Shown here: piece after piece, positions 24,196-37,060 of the stretch
How the letters are laid out: every line of letters starts with the position of its first letter
Position numbering within the stretch: position 1 is the stretch's first letter
From: Quillaja saponaria
Lineage: Eukaryota > Streptophyta > Magnoliopsida > Fabales > Quillajaceae
Direction: 5' to 3'
Assembly: GCA_029379385.1 (NCBI GenBank)
Contig: CM055613.1
Location: 11,922,001 to 11,986,000, forward strand
DNA length: 64,000 nt
Position numbers and translations under genes: made by a program
Notes under the pieces: generated by a model
What the model was told of the DNA's origin: nothing
What the model saw: the letters and a program-made list of their open reading frames with translations, nothing else
The model's database searches: none

Positions 24196-27100
24196 TCATC
24201 TATGCTGCTTGCCAGTATTTAGTGGAGAATTCCTGATACTTCTGGATTGCATGTAGGTGAGCTGTGGAACTCCATCTGGTTTCTTCTTGCGCCTTCCTTG
24301 TTGAGTCAAACGAGAGTGATAAGATAAGATGGCAAGGTCATTAAGATCCTGCAATGGGGTGAGAACCTTCACAACTTCATCCATGTTAGGGCGGGACTTA
24401 GGATCCCTACCGAGACAGTTGTAAGCTAACTGCGAGATTTTTTGCACCCCCTTGAGGGAATAGTTTAGTTCTAAGCGAGGATCCACAAGTTGGTAAAGTT
24501 TTCGCTTGTCAGCTAAATATGTCCGAGCCCACGTAACAAGATTTTGTTCCCCACTTGGGCGTTTCTTGTCCATTGATCTTCTTCCTGTTAAAATCTCAAG
24601 TAACACGACACCAAAGCTATAAACGTCACTTTTAGCTGTCAAGTGTCCTGGAAGAAAAGAAACAGAAATCATACAACACGTTAGATCTCAAAGTTCCTAC
24701 AGTAAGAGAAACTCTAGGAATCAACTTGTTTTTTAGTCTAAAATCTTAATATTTATTTGAGCATCTTCACAGTATATACAGTAAGGTTTCAAGCAGTGAT
24801 GAACCAAAAACAAACTCCCAAGCAGCATATTGTCATCCTCAACATTCATATTATTGCAAAATGGAATAAACAAAAGGAACAACTATTTGCTGTCTGATTC
24901 AAATGGTCAAATATGCGAAGCCCATTTACAAGAACTAGGTTGTCTGGATTCTCAAGTCCTGGATAAACCACCTGCATGTGTGTCAGTTAAAGCTATGTTT
25001 GATAGACTTTTGATTTAGTAGCTTTATAGTTAATTCTTTCCTTTTCTTGGGATCATCAGGTCATTTTAACATATAACTGATGTTTATAACTCTTGAAATG
25101 AATAAATTGGCAATCAAGAGACTGCAAATATGTTAAGCAGATCAGATCATATTTGGAGTACTATAAAAAAATAATAATAAGAAAAAAAAAAATTTCTATC
25201 TTCTCTATTATCTCCATATGATGTCTGATTACCACCTAATACAGGTTTCTTTGTAAGGATTCTAATCAAACTGATATATTATAATCCATCACTGATCCCT
25301 GATGCCCATACAAATGACTGGCATGCTTGCTATAGAAAACCTTCAGCTTTGGAGCTGAGATGCTTCTGTTTAACTTTATATTACAATATCTCGGAAAAAG
25401 ACTTTTCTAGCTTGTTGGGTTTCAAAATGTTTCAATCATTTAAAGCTATCTACTCCTATATTTTTACCTGTCATGACATATTCTGGAGCAGCATAACCAT
25501 AGGTTCCAACAACTCTGGTTGAAACATGTGTCTTGTCTCCTTGAGGCCCTGCTTTTGCTAGACCAAAATCTGAAAGCTTTGCATTATATTCCTATGGAAA
25601 GAGATGCCACGTTAATACTCAACCAAGTAATATTAAGCATCTCTAATCCACAAATATCAATGATCACATACCGAATCAAGCAAAATGTTAGATGTTTTAA
25701 AATCTCTATAAATGACTGGCTCTGGACCATTGTGGAGGAAGGCTAATCCTTTTGCTGCTCCAAGTGCAATCTTCACCCTGTTGGACCATGGCAGAGGTAC
25801 ATTCCCTTCAAAATGTTGGAAATATCAGCAATATTTATATGTAAGGTACAACATTGTTAAATGAAATCAGTATGATAAAACAGGTATAGCAATGAGAAAG
25901 AAAAAAATAGGCATCACAATCACATCATCTTCTTAACACAGTGCTTATAACTATGGGCTTAAAAGTATGCATTTAAAAAATTTCATAGCATGGCAGCGAT
26001 AGGGTTACAAAGTGAAAAGAAAAGAAGAAATGTAATTAGATATCGAATTTAGGACGCACTCGCATATACAAGATTTTGAACTTGGAAACAAAATTGAAAA
26101 TTTCTCATGATGTCCGATATGTCTCTTTACAAATGACAGAATATTAATTGTTCTTACGGTAGACTACAGATCAATTGAATCGATATATGATTTTAGTAGT
26201 TCTCTTTCCAGAAAGAAACTTAGGCTTATATCTTCCAAAAAGATTCCTTGCTGAAAACATCGAAATCATTCCATCATAAAATGGAATTCATAACATAAAC
26301 AATGCTAAGCTTAATTGGATTTTTGTGTACAAAATGAAGACAAAGAATAAGTTAGACTCACTTCTGAATAGATGATTTTCTAGACTTCCACGAGTCATGA
26401 ACTCATAAACAAGAAGCCGCTGATCATCTTCAATGCAGTAACCAATAAGTTTGACCAGATTAGGATGGTGAAGCTGTCCAAGAAAGTCAACCTCAGCCTG
26501 CATTAAGGAAATCTCACTTGTTACAATCCAAACTTTAGAAGCTCATTAACAATTCTAAGTCAGATATCAATCTACTGACCCAAAGCATATATTTTACTAA
26601 CCACCCATTCTCTATGGCCTTGAAGGCCATCTGGCTTCAAGCTTTTAACTGCAACTGTAATCCCCGATCCAGGTTTTGCTGGGGCAGTCCCATTTTCCTC
26701 AATCCACCCTTTGAAGACAAATCCAAACCCACCCTCCCCAAGAATACTATCAGGTCTGAAATTTCCAGTTGCAGCCTTGAGTTCCTGGAAAGTAAATTGA
26801 AGTAGCTGGCAAGGAGCTTTATTTTCTTGTGTTGCTGGATCAGGATTATCAGTAGATAGATGAGCTTCATAAGGAGGGCATAGTTCTCGGTTGCTAGCGT
26901 TCAAGTATCTTGTCTCAGTGGCTGCATCAACACATCAAATGTGAAGTTTTCTTCTCTAATTACAGCTCTTTCATACTTGCAATTCAAAATAAATCTTAAT
27001 TTGACTCGGTTTTAAGAACCCATGAGATAATTTATACAACAGATAAGAATCTGGGTCAAATTCAGCTTAAGTTGATAACTGAGAGAAACATGAAAATCCA

Positions 27101-27791
27101 TGGTTTTGGTTAATAAAGAGTTTCAACCAGTTAGAAACTCAAATGAAAATCCCTCTTAATTTGTAAGAGGGACAACTTTACTCTTGCACTCCCAAATGAA
27201 AATCCCTCTTAATTTATAGGGACAACTTTACTCTTGCACTCTCACGGTTCCCAGAAACGACTAAGATAACTTATGCAGGTCGCAGGGCAATAATCGAAAA
27301 GCTCGACCTTTTTAGGGCATCAAAACGGGGAAAAGAAAACATTTTGGGGAAGCATAAGGAAAAAAGATCTGTTTCATAAAATGCTACTTCACTATAATTC
27401 CAGCCCAAATAAATGCCTGCCAAGAGAATCTTACATCTCAAATTTTGCAACTTTCAGCAAGCTGTACATCAAAGCTTTGGAACCCAATAGAACTCTTGTA
27501 TATTTACTGAGTGGTAGGAAATAAATCACAGAGAATTACTATGTGGGTACGCATGGAAAAATTCAGGGATAATTCACAGTAGCAGTACAGATTGAAACTC
27601 GAAGAATTAAGAATCTAACTTAGCAAATCGAGAATAGAAATCGAAGCTATATATTAAGTACTCCTACCTGCATCATAAACGAGACTTGTACGAGGGATCG
27701 TGTTAGCTGTGTCTCTAGAGGCAGCTGATGGCTTGCACGCAACTCCAACCCCACGTTTCAGAATAGCCCAGCACCCACACTTGTTCTCCAT
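24196..27791 (-). CDS. Receptor-like cytoplasmic kinase, RLCK VII (PBS1-like) family
   Basis: Six exons on the minus strand (27791-27668, 26921-26602, 26497-26362, 25805-25672, 25591-25468, 24647-24196) join in phase to an intact 429-residue Ser/Thr kinase with no extracellular domain. Visible motifs are the glycine loop GEGGFGFV (103-110), VAVK with Lys134, the catalytic YRDFK with Asp228 and Asn233, DFG (246-248), and YAAPE (APE 273-275). The insert [10 protein letters not shown] and the segment [18 protein letters not shown] are typical of PBL34/35/36-like kinases. Members act at the plasma membrane downstream of immune or growth receptors. The N-terminus MENKCGCW has Cys5 and Cys7 as possible acylation sites but no Gly2, so N-myristoylation is not expected from this start. 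The C-terminal tail (QQGRRKKK) is basic. Intron 1 contains a 53-base tandem duplication. Which pathway it serves cannot be read from sequence. Confidence 0.93.
27141..27241. repeat. 53-base tandem duplication in kinase intron 1
   Basis: Units 27141-27193 and 27194-27241 both begin AAATGAAAATCCCTCTTAAT and end ACAACTTTACTCTTGCACTC; the second lacks five bases. Recent local duplication. Confidence 0.9.
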
Positions 27792-27812
27792 AAGTCTTAC
27801 TGGTTATACCTT

Positions 27813-27854
27813 TCATGGGTTTTCAATAAAATTGCATAGGAAGAGATTAGCCAT
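27813..27854 (-). promoter_or_regulatory. Upstream ORF (13 codons) in the kinase leader
   Basis: An ATG at 27854 opens a 13-residue frame (MANLFLCNFIENP) that stops at 27815-27813, 21 bases before the kinase ATG. A further ATG at 27817 is out of frame and overlaps the kinase start. If transcription begins upstream, these may lower kinase translation. Between 27855 and 28090 the leader/promoter has CT-rich and CAT-repeat stretches. Confidence 0.45.
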
Positions 27855-28099
27855 GATTTGGAGGAAAGAGAACAGAGAGGGCAGCAGGACAAGTGTGAAG
27901 AGGAGGAGAAGAGAAAGGGAACTTGATGTTAGTTTTGGAGTTGTTGCTGCTGTTGGAGATTGCAGGCATCATCATCACCATCATCGCAGTGTGTACAAAA
28001 AGAACTTTTTTCCCACCACCTTTTGTGTGGGGGTGAGGGATGGGAAAGGCTCTCTCTCTTTCTCTCTCTCAATCACTGTGTTTTACCGGTAAAAGTTTT

Positions 28100-28640
28100 T
28101 TTTTTTTGTGCCAAGGGGATTTACTTAATTAAAACAGCCAAGAAAAAAAATTGTAGGAACCAAAAATCTAAATGAGTATTAAGAATAAAAGTTATGTCTA
28201 ATAAAGTTGGGGGCACAAATTCTTTGAAGCCGGCAGCTAATTTATAAGCGGTTTTCTAACTTTGATACTCTTTCTAGTCTGTCTTTACTTTCTAAAAGAA
28301 AAATGAATAACCTTTGTTTTTTTTTTCAATTTGTTAGATCATTAGGACACTGAATAAAGTCTTGCTGTTTTTGAAAAAGTGTTGATTACTATCATTATAT
28401 CTATCTGAAGCAATTATGGCAGTATCCATACTAAGTAATTCCACTGATTTAATAGGATAATAATACATTTATAAGTTGCATTTTATATACTGCCATTCAT
28501 GCTTGCTTGGTTCTAAGAAATTTTTGTTGTTTCAATCAGTTGTAAGTTTACATTTTTATCTTAGAATCGAATAATTTGTATGAAAAGTGTAGAATTAGTA
28601 AATAGCAACATACGAGTTGTATATTAGCATGACAATTGTG
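28100..28640. other. Promoter/intergenic stretch upstream of the kinase
   Basis: AT-rich sequence with T runs at 28099-28108 and 28317-28327. I see no gene, RNA or clear element. Confidence 0.4.
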
Positions 28641-28654
28641 AGATTGTTGGGGTA

Positions 28655-28770
28655 GCCTACGGACGCGCGTTCGCTGCCTCCAGGGCCGCCCAAGACGCAG
28701 CGTGGCCTGTGTTCCACGCCACAAGAGACGGCGCGTCCAAGAAACTATGGGCCTCACCGCCAAGCTTAAT
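28655..28770. other. GC-rich block with nested palindromes
   Basis: A stretch of about 115 bases is far richer in G+C and CpG than its surroundings. GGACGCGC at 28661-28668 is complementary to GCGCGTCC at 28731-28738, and inside it GCGTGG (28700-28705) faces CCACGC (28714-28719), giving a nested stem. It lies about 200-330 bases upstream of a TATA box (CTATAAATA, 28988-28996) that fits the following MYB/SANT remnant. It may be a subterminal part of a DNA transposon. Confidence 0.5.
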
Positions 28771-29179
28771 TTTTGTCTCCCCATTTTGCCCTTACCCATC
28801 TCCTATATCCAATCTTGTATCAGCCTTATTTACCAACCTACACTTCTTCTTTCTGCTATTCCCCATCATGTACCACCCTCAAATGTTAAATTTAATATTT
28901 GACCGAGGTCTTCCCAATGGTCAAAACAATTAATTTTTGTTTTTAAAACGGTAATGAACTGTCATAATTTTTTACTTTTTCCTAACTCTATAAATACCCA
29001 AATTCTTTCTCCAATTTTCACACCATCTCAAATTCAGCAATTTTTGTTTTAAATTTTCTTTCTCTTAAATTTTTAAGTCTTCGATTTTATTATACAAGAT
29101 AGATAACAATAGTAGACTAATATAGAGATTGTAAGAGGCCAAGGTCTCATCGATTGTTATATTAAGGAAAGGAAAAAAT

Positions 29180-30150
29180 AGGGATGACCATGAGTATTCA
29201 AGTCTACCAGTTGGGCAAATATCAATGGTCGATTCACTAAGCTTAAGGGGTTTACCTTAGAATACAATCAATGCAAAAATAAATAAGATCAATTGTGGAA
29301 AGATTGGAACCTGTATCAGAAATTGGGGGAGCAGACCAATGTTGGATGGGATTCGATTAAAAAGTTGTGGACGAGGTTGAACGAGCGGGGGGAGCAACAA
29401 GCAAAGTTAAATTTACATAATATCTTTCGAATTTGTTTTGAAAAAAATTAAATTAGTTGTATCTAATATCTTTTTGAATATAGCAACATGACAAAGAAGT
29501 GATAAAATTCAAGAATAAGAGTTTCGAGTTGGTTGAGAAGCTAGACTTTCTCTTCACTAGTACTTATACTTCAGGATTAAAAGCATATACTCCATTTTCC
29601 AGAATTTTGCCATTGGTTGATGATAATGATAACCTTGGGTACACACCAATTTCACACACATATGAAGGATACAATTCAACGGCCATAAATGAATATGAAG
29701 AATCTCTTGGATTTAGAGATTTCAATATATATGCCTAATACATGGGTGGAGAATAGTTTTACACCATGGGCACACATTAATGTCTATCATCAACACCTTC
29801 TGTAGCTAGTGCTAGTATCCGATCTGCAAGTGGGACTAGTATCCCACAAAGGAAGAAGAGGAAGCCAAGGCCAAAAAGGGGGCACCATGGATGATCACAT
29901 TTGTGAGCTGCTAGAGGTGAGTAAGTAAAGAATGACTCAATCTCATCTCTTATCCTTCTCGAGCCAAAACTATGCTACTGAGGGTTCAATCCCCTATATT
30001 CAAGATGTCCTAAAAACAATTAGAGAGTTACACAGATTCAATGATAATGATCGAAAATTGGTCAAAACTGCTAAGGTCATGCAAGTACCTGTGAATAGAG
30101 AAACATTCATTTTACTAAGAGATCCAACCTTTCAAATTACCTGGCTTTAG
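29180..30150 (+). pseudogene. Decayed MYB/SANT-like (Myb_DNA-bind_3) gene, probably transposon-derived
   Basis: Pieces of the plant MYB/SANT-like protein family are found in order: FTKLKGFTLEYNQCKNK and LWKDWNLYQKL with GWDSIKKLW (about 29235-29370, containing a stop), then KFKNKSFELVEKLDFLF (from 29505), an acidic linker ending EESLGFRDFNIYA (to 29738), MDDHICELLE (from 29888) and the C-terminal DVLKTIRELHRFNDNDRKLV region (to 30150, TAG). A TAA at about 29926 and several frame changes interrupt it. The family includes L10-interacting-type MYB proteins and the MYB-like ORF of PIF/Harbinger transposons. No partner transposase was seen within the window. Confidence 0.65.
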
Positions 30151-30510
30151 TTCAAACTTGAGTTAGAAAGGAAGAAATAGGGTTGATTTGAAGCAATGTA
30201 TTATTTTTAATCCTATAATTTATTGTTTTATGTCCTTCGTGTTTTTTTTTTTTTAAAATAGTATTTGTATTTTATTTTATTTTTTTGTCTTTTATTATAC
30301 TTCAATTTTAGTTTCTTTAATAATTTATTTGTGGGGAAATAATTAATTTAATTTTAATTAAAAATTAAAACTGAATTATTAATTACATTAAATTAAAATA
30401 AAATAAAAAATGAATAATAATTACTTTAATTTAAATTAAAAATAAAAATAGTTTAATTTCAATTAAAAATCATAACTGAATAAAGAAAAATGACTTTATC
30501 AATTAAAAAT

Positions 30511-30618
30511 CAAAACTGAATAGAAATTAGTTTATTTTTAATACAACAAACAATAATGCATATTCAAAACTCAATAGAAATTAGTTTATTTTTAATACAA
30601 CAAACAATAATGCATATT
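30511..30618. repeat. 54-base tandem duplication
   Basis: Two nearly identical 54-base units (30511-30564 and 30565-30618), each starting CAAAACT.AATAGAAATTAG and ending AATAATGCATATT. Related AATTAAAAAT.A.AACTGAAT words recur at 30356, 30460 and 30501, suggesting repeated local slippage. Confidence 0.9.
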
Positions 30619-33600
30619 CAGTAATTTGTATACCACTATACACAGGAGAGGTTAATGCTCTAATATCATTTTGTGGCCTAAACAACTTGAGGAAGGACCT
30701 AAACCACATGATCTAAATTGGCTAGTTCAAGTTACTTGGTAGATTGTCACTTGTAGCTTATATACAACACAATCACAGTTTCCACTTCCAATGTGAAACT
30801 TAGGATAATACAACACGTCGTGAACTTTAACTTATAAATTATGTTTTCATCTCCTTTCGCCTTCTTCTTTTGTCTCACTCGGATACTAACTTGAGCGTCT
30901 AGAGTTTTTGTGCATGAGCCCCATCTTGCTCTATAATATTTACCTTTCTTTCAAATGGACTCAGTGGACTCATATCATCAACATGTAATTATGTAAAGAA
31001 TTATAGAAATCAAATGTTTTGTGAAATATAATATTCTTAAAAGATTTAGAGTTTTCTTTTTAAGCTCAAACTTCAATTCGCTTCTTAATGAAAAAAAAAG
31101 AAAAGAAAAGAAAAGGTGCTTGAAACTAAATAATTTAAGAAGAGAAACATTTAAATCAGAATTTTCTAAATAATTAAAAAGAGAAAAGAAAAAAGAGGAG
31201 CAGTTACATAAGCCATAAGGTACTATAGAACTTAATGTTCTTTGCTATATTATGGAAACCTTTACAGCCCATTCTCCCCACTGGTCCCTGACCTTTGTCT
31301 CTCCTCACTCCTAAACTAAAATATTAGGATTCCTTTACTTGGGAATCTTTGGTAGTACATGTCCATGAAAACAATAATTGGAAAATTAGATAATGATCAG
31401 TACGGAGATAATATCCCCACCAAAAGAAAAAAAAGGGAAATATCTGGATACTAAGGTTTTAAGCCCTGCATTAAATAAATAAATATTGTATAAGCCTAAT
31501 ATACTATTCTTAGATGAAACCAGGAGCTTAGTGGCATCAACTTTTTAGTTGAGGCCTTGTCTGTTTCTGTCTTTTTTCTTTCTTTGGGTATTAGGTCTTA
31601 TTTGGTAAATAATGAAAATAAACAATATGATTTGTATAGATTTGCAAATATATAGGTCTTATTTGGTATTGTATAATTGATCTTGAAATAAATACATTTA
31701 TAGAAAAAATAAACAATATTTTGACTTGATGGTCATCCCCATTGTTTACTTTCTAAATGGCCAAGATTTATATCCCCTTTGACTATTGGGAGGAATAATT
31801 TCTTTAATTTTTTATTAATAAGTTCACCTTGACTAAAGTCGGAGCACTCTTAATTAATCTAATCCTTCGGTCCGAACCAAACTTTTTCAGACTCACATGA
31901 TTTGCTTACATCCGTATTCCATGATTAAAGTATTTTTCATTCTTAACTAAATTTGTATATGCACATTAATGCCGCTTCTTAATTAAACCGTTTTAACATT
32001 ATTTGGTATTTTTGTAAGTTTATCAAAATTTATCAACTAGTTGTCACTTAATAGCTCAATATTTAAGGTGAAATGCTTTTTTTGACAAGATCATGACATT
32101 GTTAGTCAAGTGACCAAGAGTTTAATTTTTGTCATAGTCTCTTAATGTGGACAAATTCAAAATAAAATTTATGTTTCTAGTATAAGATACTAGAGTCTAT
32201 TATTAAAATAATCATCAGATATAAAAATAAAAATAAATCGATTTAAGAGCTTCAATTGTGTAAAACATTTAATCTCCCAAATCAAGGGTCAAATGAGTTC
32301 TAGAAATTAAACAATTCTTAGTCATATTGTTTGGTCAAAACTAATATAGAAACATTCAAGAGCATATTTGAGTGCAATCCCATCATCACTCACTTACAAT
32401 TCTAGATCTTTCTCTCTCTAGCTAGGCAAGGGGATGAAGATATATTCCTACATAGGTAGGAAATGGTCTATATAATAGGTGTATTCATCCTGAAGGGACA
32501 ATTTTCAGGGAAGGAAAGAAATAGTGACTCAGTGTGGAAGGAGATGGGTGCTTGGTGAGATGTCATTTCATCAACCAACCATAAACCAAAATTGTATTCT
32601 ATGATGCTTTGGTTGATAAAAAAGCAATTTAAGATCCTATTCTTTTTTCTACACTATGCTTGCAACTTGACAATGCCTTGTTGGAAAGGAGTGATGCCAA
32701 TTGCCCCCACTAAGTTTGTGGGTTATAGTCATTGGCCCCCCCCACCACACTAACACAAACACAGAAATTTTGGAACACTGACCACAGTGCAAGCCACTCA
32801 AGATCCAGACTTCTTAAATTTTTGCAAAAATACATATATCTAACTTTCTATGTTAGCCCATTTGACAAATATGACAAAATTGCCAAAGACCTCAGCTCAA
32901 ATTTGTTAAAACTTTAACCAACCGAGTTCGAGCATGGTAAATTTACTTGATAAAATTTGGCTGGTTTGGCCTCTTAACATTGTTTAGCAAAAAAAAATAA
33001 AATTACCAAAACCCAATTTTCAAATCCAAAAAACTGAGTCCCACCAATTGGATGATTGCCTGCAGTTAACTCTTATCAATTCATATCAGGGGAAAGTGGG
33101 GCAGCATATAATTATTAAATATGTGGGTTACATGCTGTTTGGAGATAAATTTACTGCCTCCAATGCTTGCAATTGAATGTAATTATAATGGTTTACTGGT
33201 CTTAGGACAGACTAATGAGTAGTTAAGCTTTTTAATCATTCATAAAGACAATGATTATTGGCAGATCATCATACTGTTGAATGGGCTCATACTCATGATA
33301 TGTTGATCATGTGCTGCAAGGCAAAAATAATTAATTAAAGAAGAAAATAAGTTTTATATATAAATATAAACCATGTAAATTAAGAATGTTATCTGCATTG
33401 TGATTTGTCAAAGAGAAAGTTGGAGGTGGAAAAATTCAATGGTCCAAAATCCATATTCCCTGTCTGCAGGTAATTTAGGAAATTAAAGACATTAGAGATG
33501 TTACCTACTGTTGTTTGTAGGGTCTACCTTTATACTCATTTCAGTCATGACTATTGTTCTGTATAAATATAAAAAAAAAGCTGCTTTTTCAAATAAAATA

Positions 33601-35148
33601 AAATAAAAGGAAATTGCTATTGTAATAGAAAAAACTAATTGTTACTTACATTATAATCAACTATAAATTCTCTTAATTAAGTTGATATTATACTCACATC
33701 CAAAACATTTATTTTATTTTTAAATTAAAAAAATACAATTTAAATAAAATATCCTTATTTTCTTCTTATTAAGAGATCTATATGATTTTATTGTTAGTAT
33801 GCTCATTTAATAATAACAAAAAATATTCAATTTAAAGTAAGATGTCAATTACAATTAAATTAATAATTATTCCCAAAATATGATATATCTTTTTCAATAA
33901 AAGCAATGTTTACAAAATGTCATATTTTGTTATTTGAATATGAATTTGCTGAGAGTTGAAATTTTCTTGGCATTTACTCGAACTTAGGAGGAAGATATTC
34001 AAGGTAATTATATATATAACCAACTGATTTAAATGTATCAACAATTATGTTGAATAATTATAAAAACAAACATGAAACTATGACATAATAATTGGTTACT
34101 TAATCATGATAAATAGCAAGCTAGTGAGATCTCTTCATATATGATACACCTACTTCAGCATCAACTAATTTTGTTTATGAGGTTCCCTCCGGGGTAAAGC
34201 CCTACAATTCTTGGTTATTAAAATTTTTTGGTGTCTTTAAAGGGCTTCCTTGTATTGGGCTTCGTATCTTTAATTTGTAGTGATCCCCATTTGCGACTAA
34301 CCTGTCGGGTGGGCAAATATCTTTTATATATATATTTTTTTTTGGGTAGAAAAATATCTCATATTTCAATTATAAATAATGGATAAAGTTGGCACATAAT
34401 ATATTATATAAGATTTAAATAGAAGAAAAATATTAAAAGTATGACTTACTTTTTTTCTAAAATATGTATGATCAGTTTTTCTAAAACGAAAACTACAAAA
34501 AAAATTCCTCATCAGCAATATTTTAGTATTCTACCTCGTTTGAGGAATTGAGAAGCTTACAAGTTCTTATTATGAATAATTAATTAATGACTTTTGTTAG
34601 TAAATTTGTTGGTAATTTTATTTATATAAATTTATATTTGGCTACTTCAAAATAAAAATGTTTAGGTCCACCACTGTTTGTGGGAAAACATGTTGATGTA
34701 GGACATTTAGTGAAAATGAAAATTAAGGGAAAATGAATGAGTAAGGAGGAAGAATAGGTAGAAGAGCAAGAAAGGGAGGGTGAGTTCCATGAAAATATGG
34801 AGAAAACTTGCAATCCAGCAATAGTCAAGACTTAATTTGGCAAAAGGTTTCTCAAAACATGCCTACTAAATAACATAAACGTAAATAACATAAAGTCTTG
34901 TCGCATACTACTAAATAACACTAAGTAAATTCTTAAATCTTAAAATTACATCATAAATCATAAAATAACATACAAATGTAAATTCTCAAAGTATCATAAG
35001 CTCATTCCACATCATTTTCTCATTGTTGAAAAACTCAACCTCGAGAATAAAATTCTACATCAAAGTCCGTGGCCCTTGTGGCAAAAAGAAGGTAAGGAGA
35101 ACTCTCTATATGACCTGGAAGACCTGAAATTACATTGGGATGATAAAA
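30619..35148. other. Gene-free AT-rich region
   Basis: No gene or RNA could be supported in about 4.5 kb. The word TAGGTCTTATTTGGTA occurs at about 31590 and again at 31652. Simple A/T runs and an AT tract near 34321 are present. Open frames here are short and lack family signatures. Confidence 0.4.
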
Positions 35149-35420
35149 TTAGAAGATGATAGTCTCGACAGTTTGCTCTAGAATTGCATCTATCTTATTT
35201 AGAATGTTAGCTTGCTCAATCATGTTTGTAACTAGAATCGCTTCATCCCTCTCAAATGAATCATGAACATCATTAGCTACATGGATTTGACTCTCAACCT
35301 CTGGTGATGAAGCAAGAGGCTCAAATGCTAACTCCTAGATATCGTCGTCTTTATGGTTCCGATGGTCATCCTATGGTGCAAGCAGTTCATGAGCATCTTT
35401 GTGGCTTCATAGTCATGATT
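35149..35420 (-). pseudogene. Unrecognised protein-coding remnant
   Basis: On the minus strand one frame reads as well-composed protein up to a TAA at 35151-35149, including FERDEAILVTNMIEQANIL and LNKIDAILEQTVETIIF, with regular acidic and hydrophobic spacing that suggests helices. The same frame continues upstream through two stops (TAG at 35337-35335 and one near 35380). It looks like a fragment of a dead gene or retroelement. I do not recognise the family. Confidence 0.3.
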
Positions 35421-36380
35421 CTCGCTGTTTGGTTATGGGAAAGTTGGTTTAACTAGTGACTTTGACATGTCTAGCAATCTGTCTACAATGTCTCCTAATA
35501 CATGATAGCATATCTTAACCGTAACTGACTTAGGATCTAATGTTGGATGTGTGGAGGGTTAGTCTGGACCTAACATCATAAGCATTTTATTTAGGTTTAT
35601 ATTAAGTTCATCAAATTTTCTGTTAATATTTTCATTAAGTCTTTATAAATTTAGATGTACAAGGTTGGGATATCACTGAGGTTTGAAAAGACTGTATGTA
35701 CTTAGTTGTATAGCTTGGTTCATCATAACTAACGTAAACGATTAACTCAGACACAAATGATAACCATATCCTCATTTTCGTAAATAAGAGATAGGCATAG
35801 AACCTGAGAGTGACAGGTAAAAGGTCTTGGTGAGAGAAGTACATAGAATTCATAGAAACCTTAGGTCGACACTTAGGATAAAACTCCAGTAATTCCGTGA
35901 TAATCAAAACCCTAGAGGCGTAGTTGAAAAAGTTTATAGGGATATCTTCATTAATTTCAATTTGTTTAAGTATTATACTATTTTAATAATTAACTTGTCT
36001 TGAACAAGTCTCAAATACAGATAAGCAGACAAAACAATATCAATATGGCTTTAATGAAATGTTTAAGGAAAAAGGAGTAAAAACTAAAATTTAACAAATA
36101 TATGATACCAAGATATTGTGCAACAAGAACAAAATACACTATTTCCCCCCATTTTTTACTTTTTTTTAACTGAAATATAAAATTCAGCTACCTATAAAAG
36201 CTAAGTACCATGGGAAGCAATGCGAAATAAAGAGGTAAAGTAAAAAAATGATACCAATTTAAGCATTTTGGAGTAGATTTTGAAGAAACAGATTCTAAAG
36301 TTAGATTATATGCATTGAAACACTTGAGGAATCAATCTAAGTTTGTCAAAGTTTGAAAATGGCTGAATTGGATTGATCCA

Positions 36381-36660
36381 TATTTGTGTCACTCTAGGAA
36401 GTGTTGTGGCACATAGTGTGAACGTGGCATTAAGTGATTATGATGTTGGAGATGACTATTGCATGACATGTGTAACTAATGCAGATATATAACGGTTCAA
36501 GAAGTTACTGACTCGGCATGTGTTGTGACAAGTGTGTTGATGACACATGCCTACAAGGTTGACCGGAATGATGACGTGGCACTAAGGGCTAGTTTCAGCA
36601 CGTGCAATGCATTCTTGGGGGGCAGCCACTCACCTCACGTGCGGCAGCGCGTGCAGCCAT
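36381..36660. repeat. Possible LTR/retroelement fragment rich in ACGTGGCA-type words
   Basis: The block repeats words such as GAACGTGGCA, GACATGTGT, GACGTGGCA and CACGTGC and has higher GC than its flanks. GGCATGTGT (36515-36523) is perfectly inverted at 36543-36551. Such word-rich blocks are common in plant LTRs, but no paired LTR, primer site or internal region was found. Confidence 0.25.
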
Positions 36661-36738
36661 TCTACTAAAATCAACCTAATTTGAACTCTTTGGAAGTTCA
36701 ATTTTATTCAGAAATGTTAGTTTTTTCTTTGAAGATAA

Positions 36739-36818
36739 TCAACAAATTAAAGAATATAAAAGAAATGAAAAACGAAAATCAACAAATTAAAGAATATAAA
36801 AGAAATGAAAAACGAAAA
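36739..36818. repeat. 40-base tandem duplication
   Basis: Two identical 40-base units start at 36739 and 36779 (TCAACAAATTAAAGAATATA...). They are flanked by a direct repeat CAGAAATGTTAGTTTTTT at 36709 and 36841, so the duplication may be nested in a larger one. Confidence 0.95.
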
Positions 36819-37060
36819 AGATAAGTGCTCTTTGAAAAATCAGAAATGTTAGTTTTTTTTTTTTTTTTTCTGATCATCTGCTATACGTGGCATACTACTA
36901 CAGGTCCTTTATCTGGAACGTTACATTCGATGGTTGGTGGTTTCCGCGGCTATGATCATGAATGAGGAGCAAGAAGTCCCTCAAAGATTGAGACCGATCA
37001 AACGCTACCATTCCTCTCAATCTTCAAAATCCTAAACCTAATCTTTCGAGAAAGAAAGCT

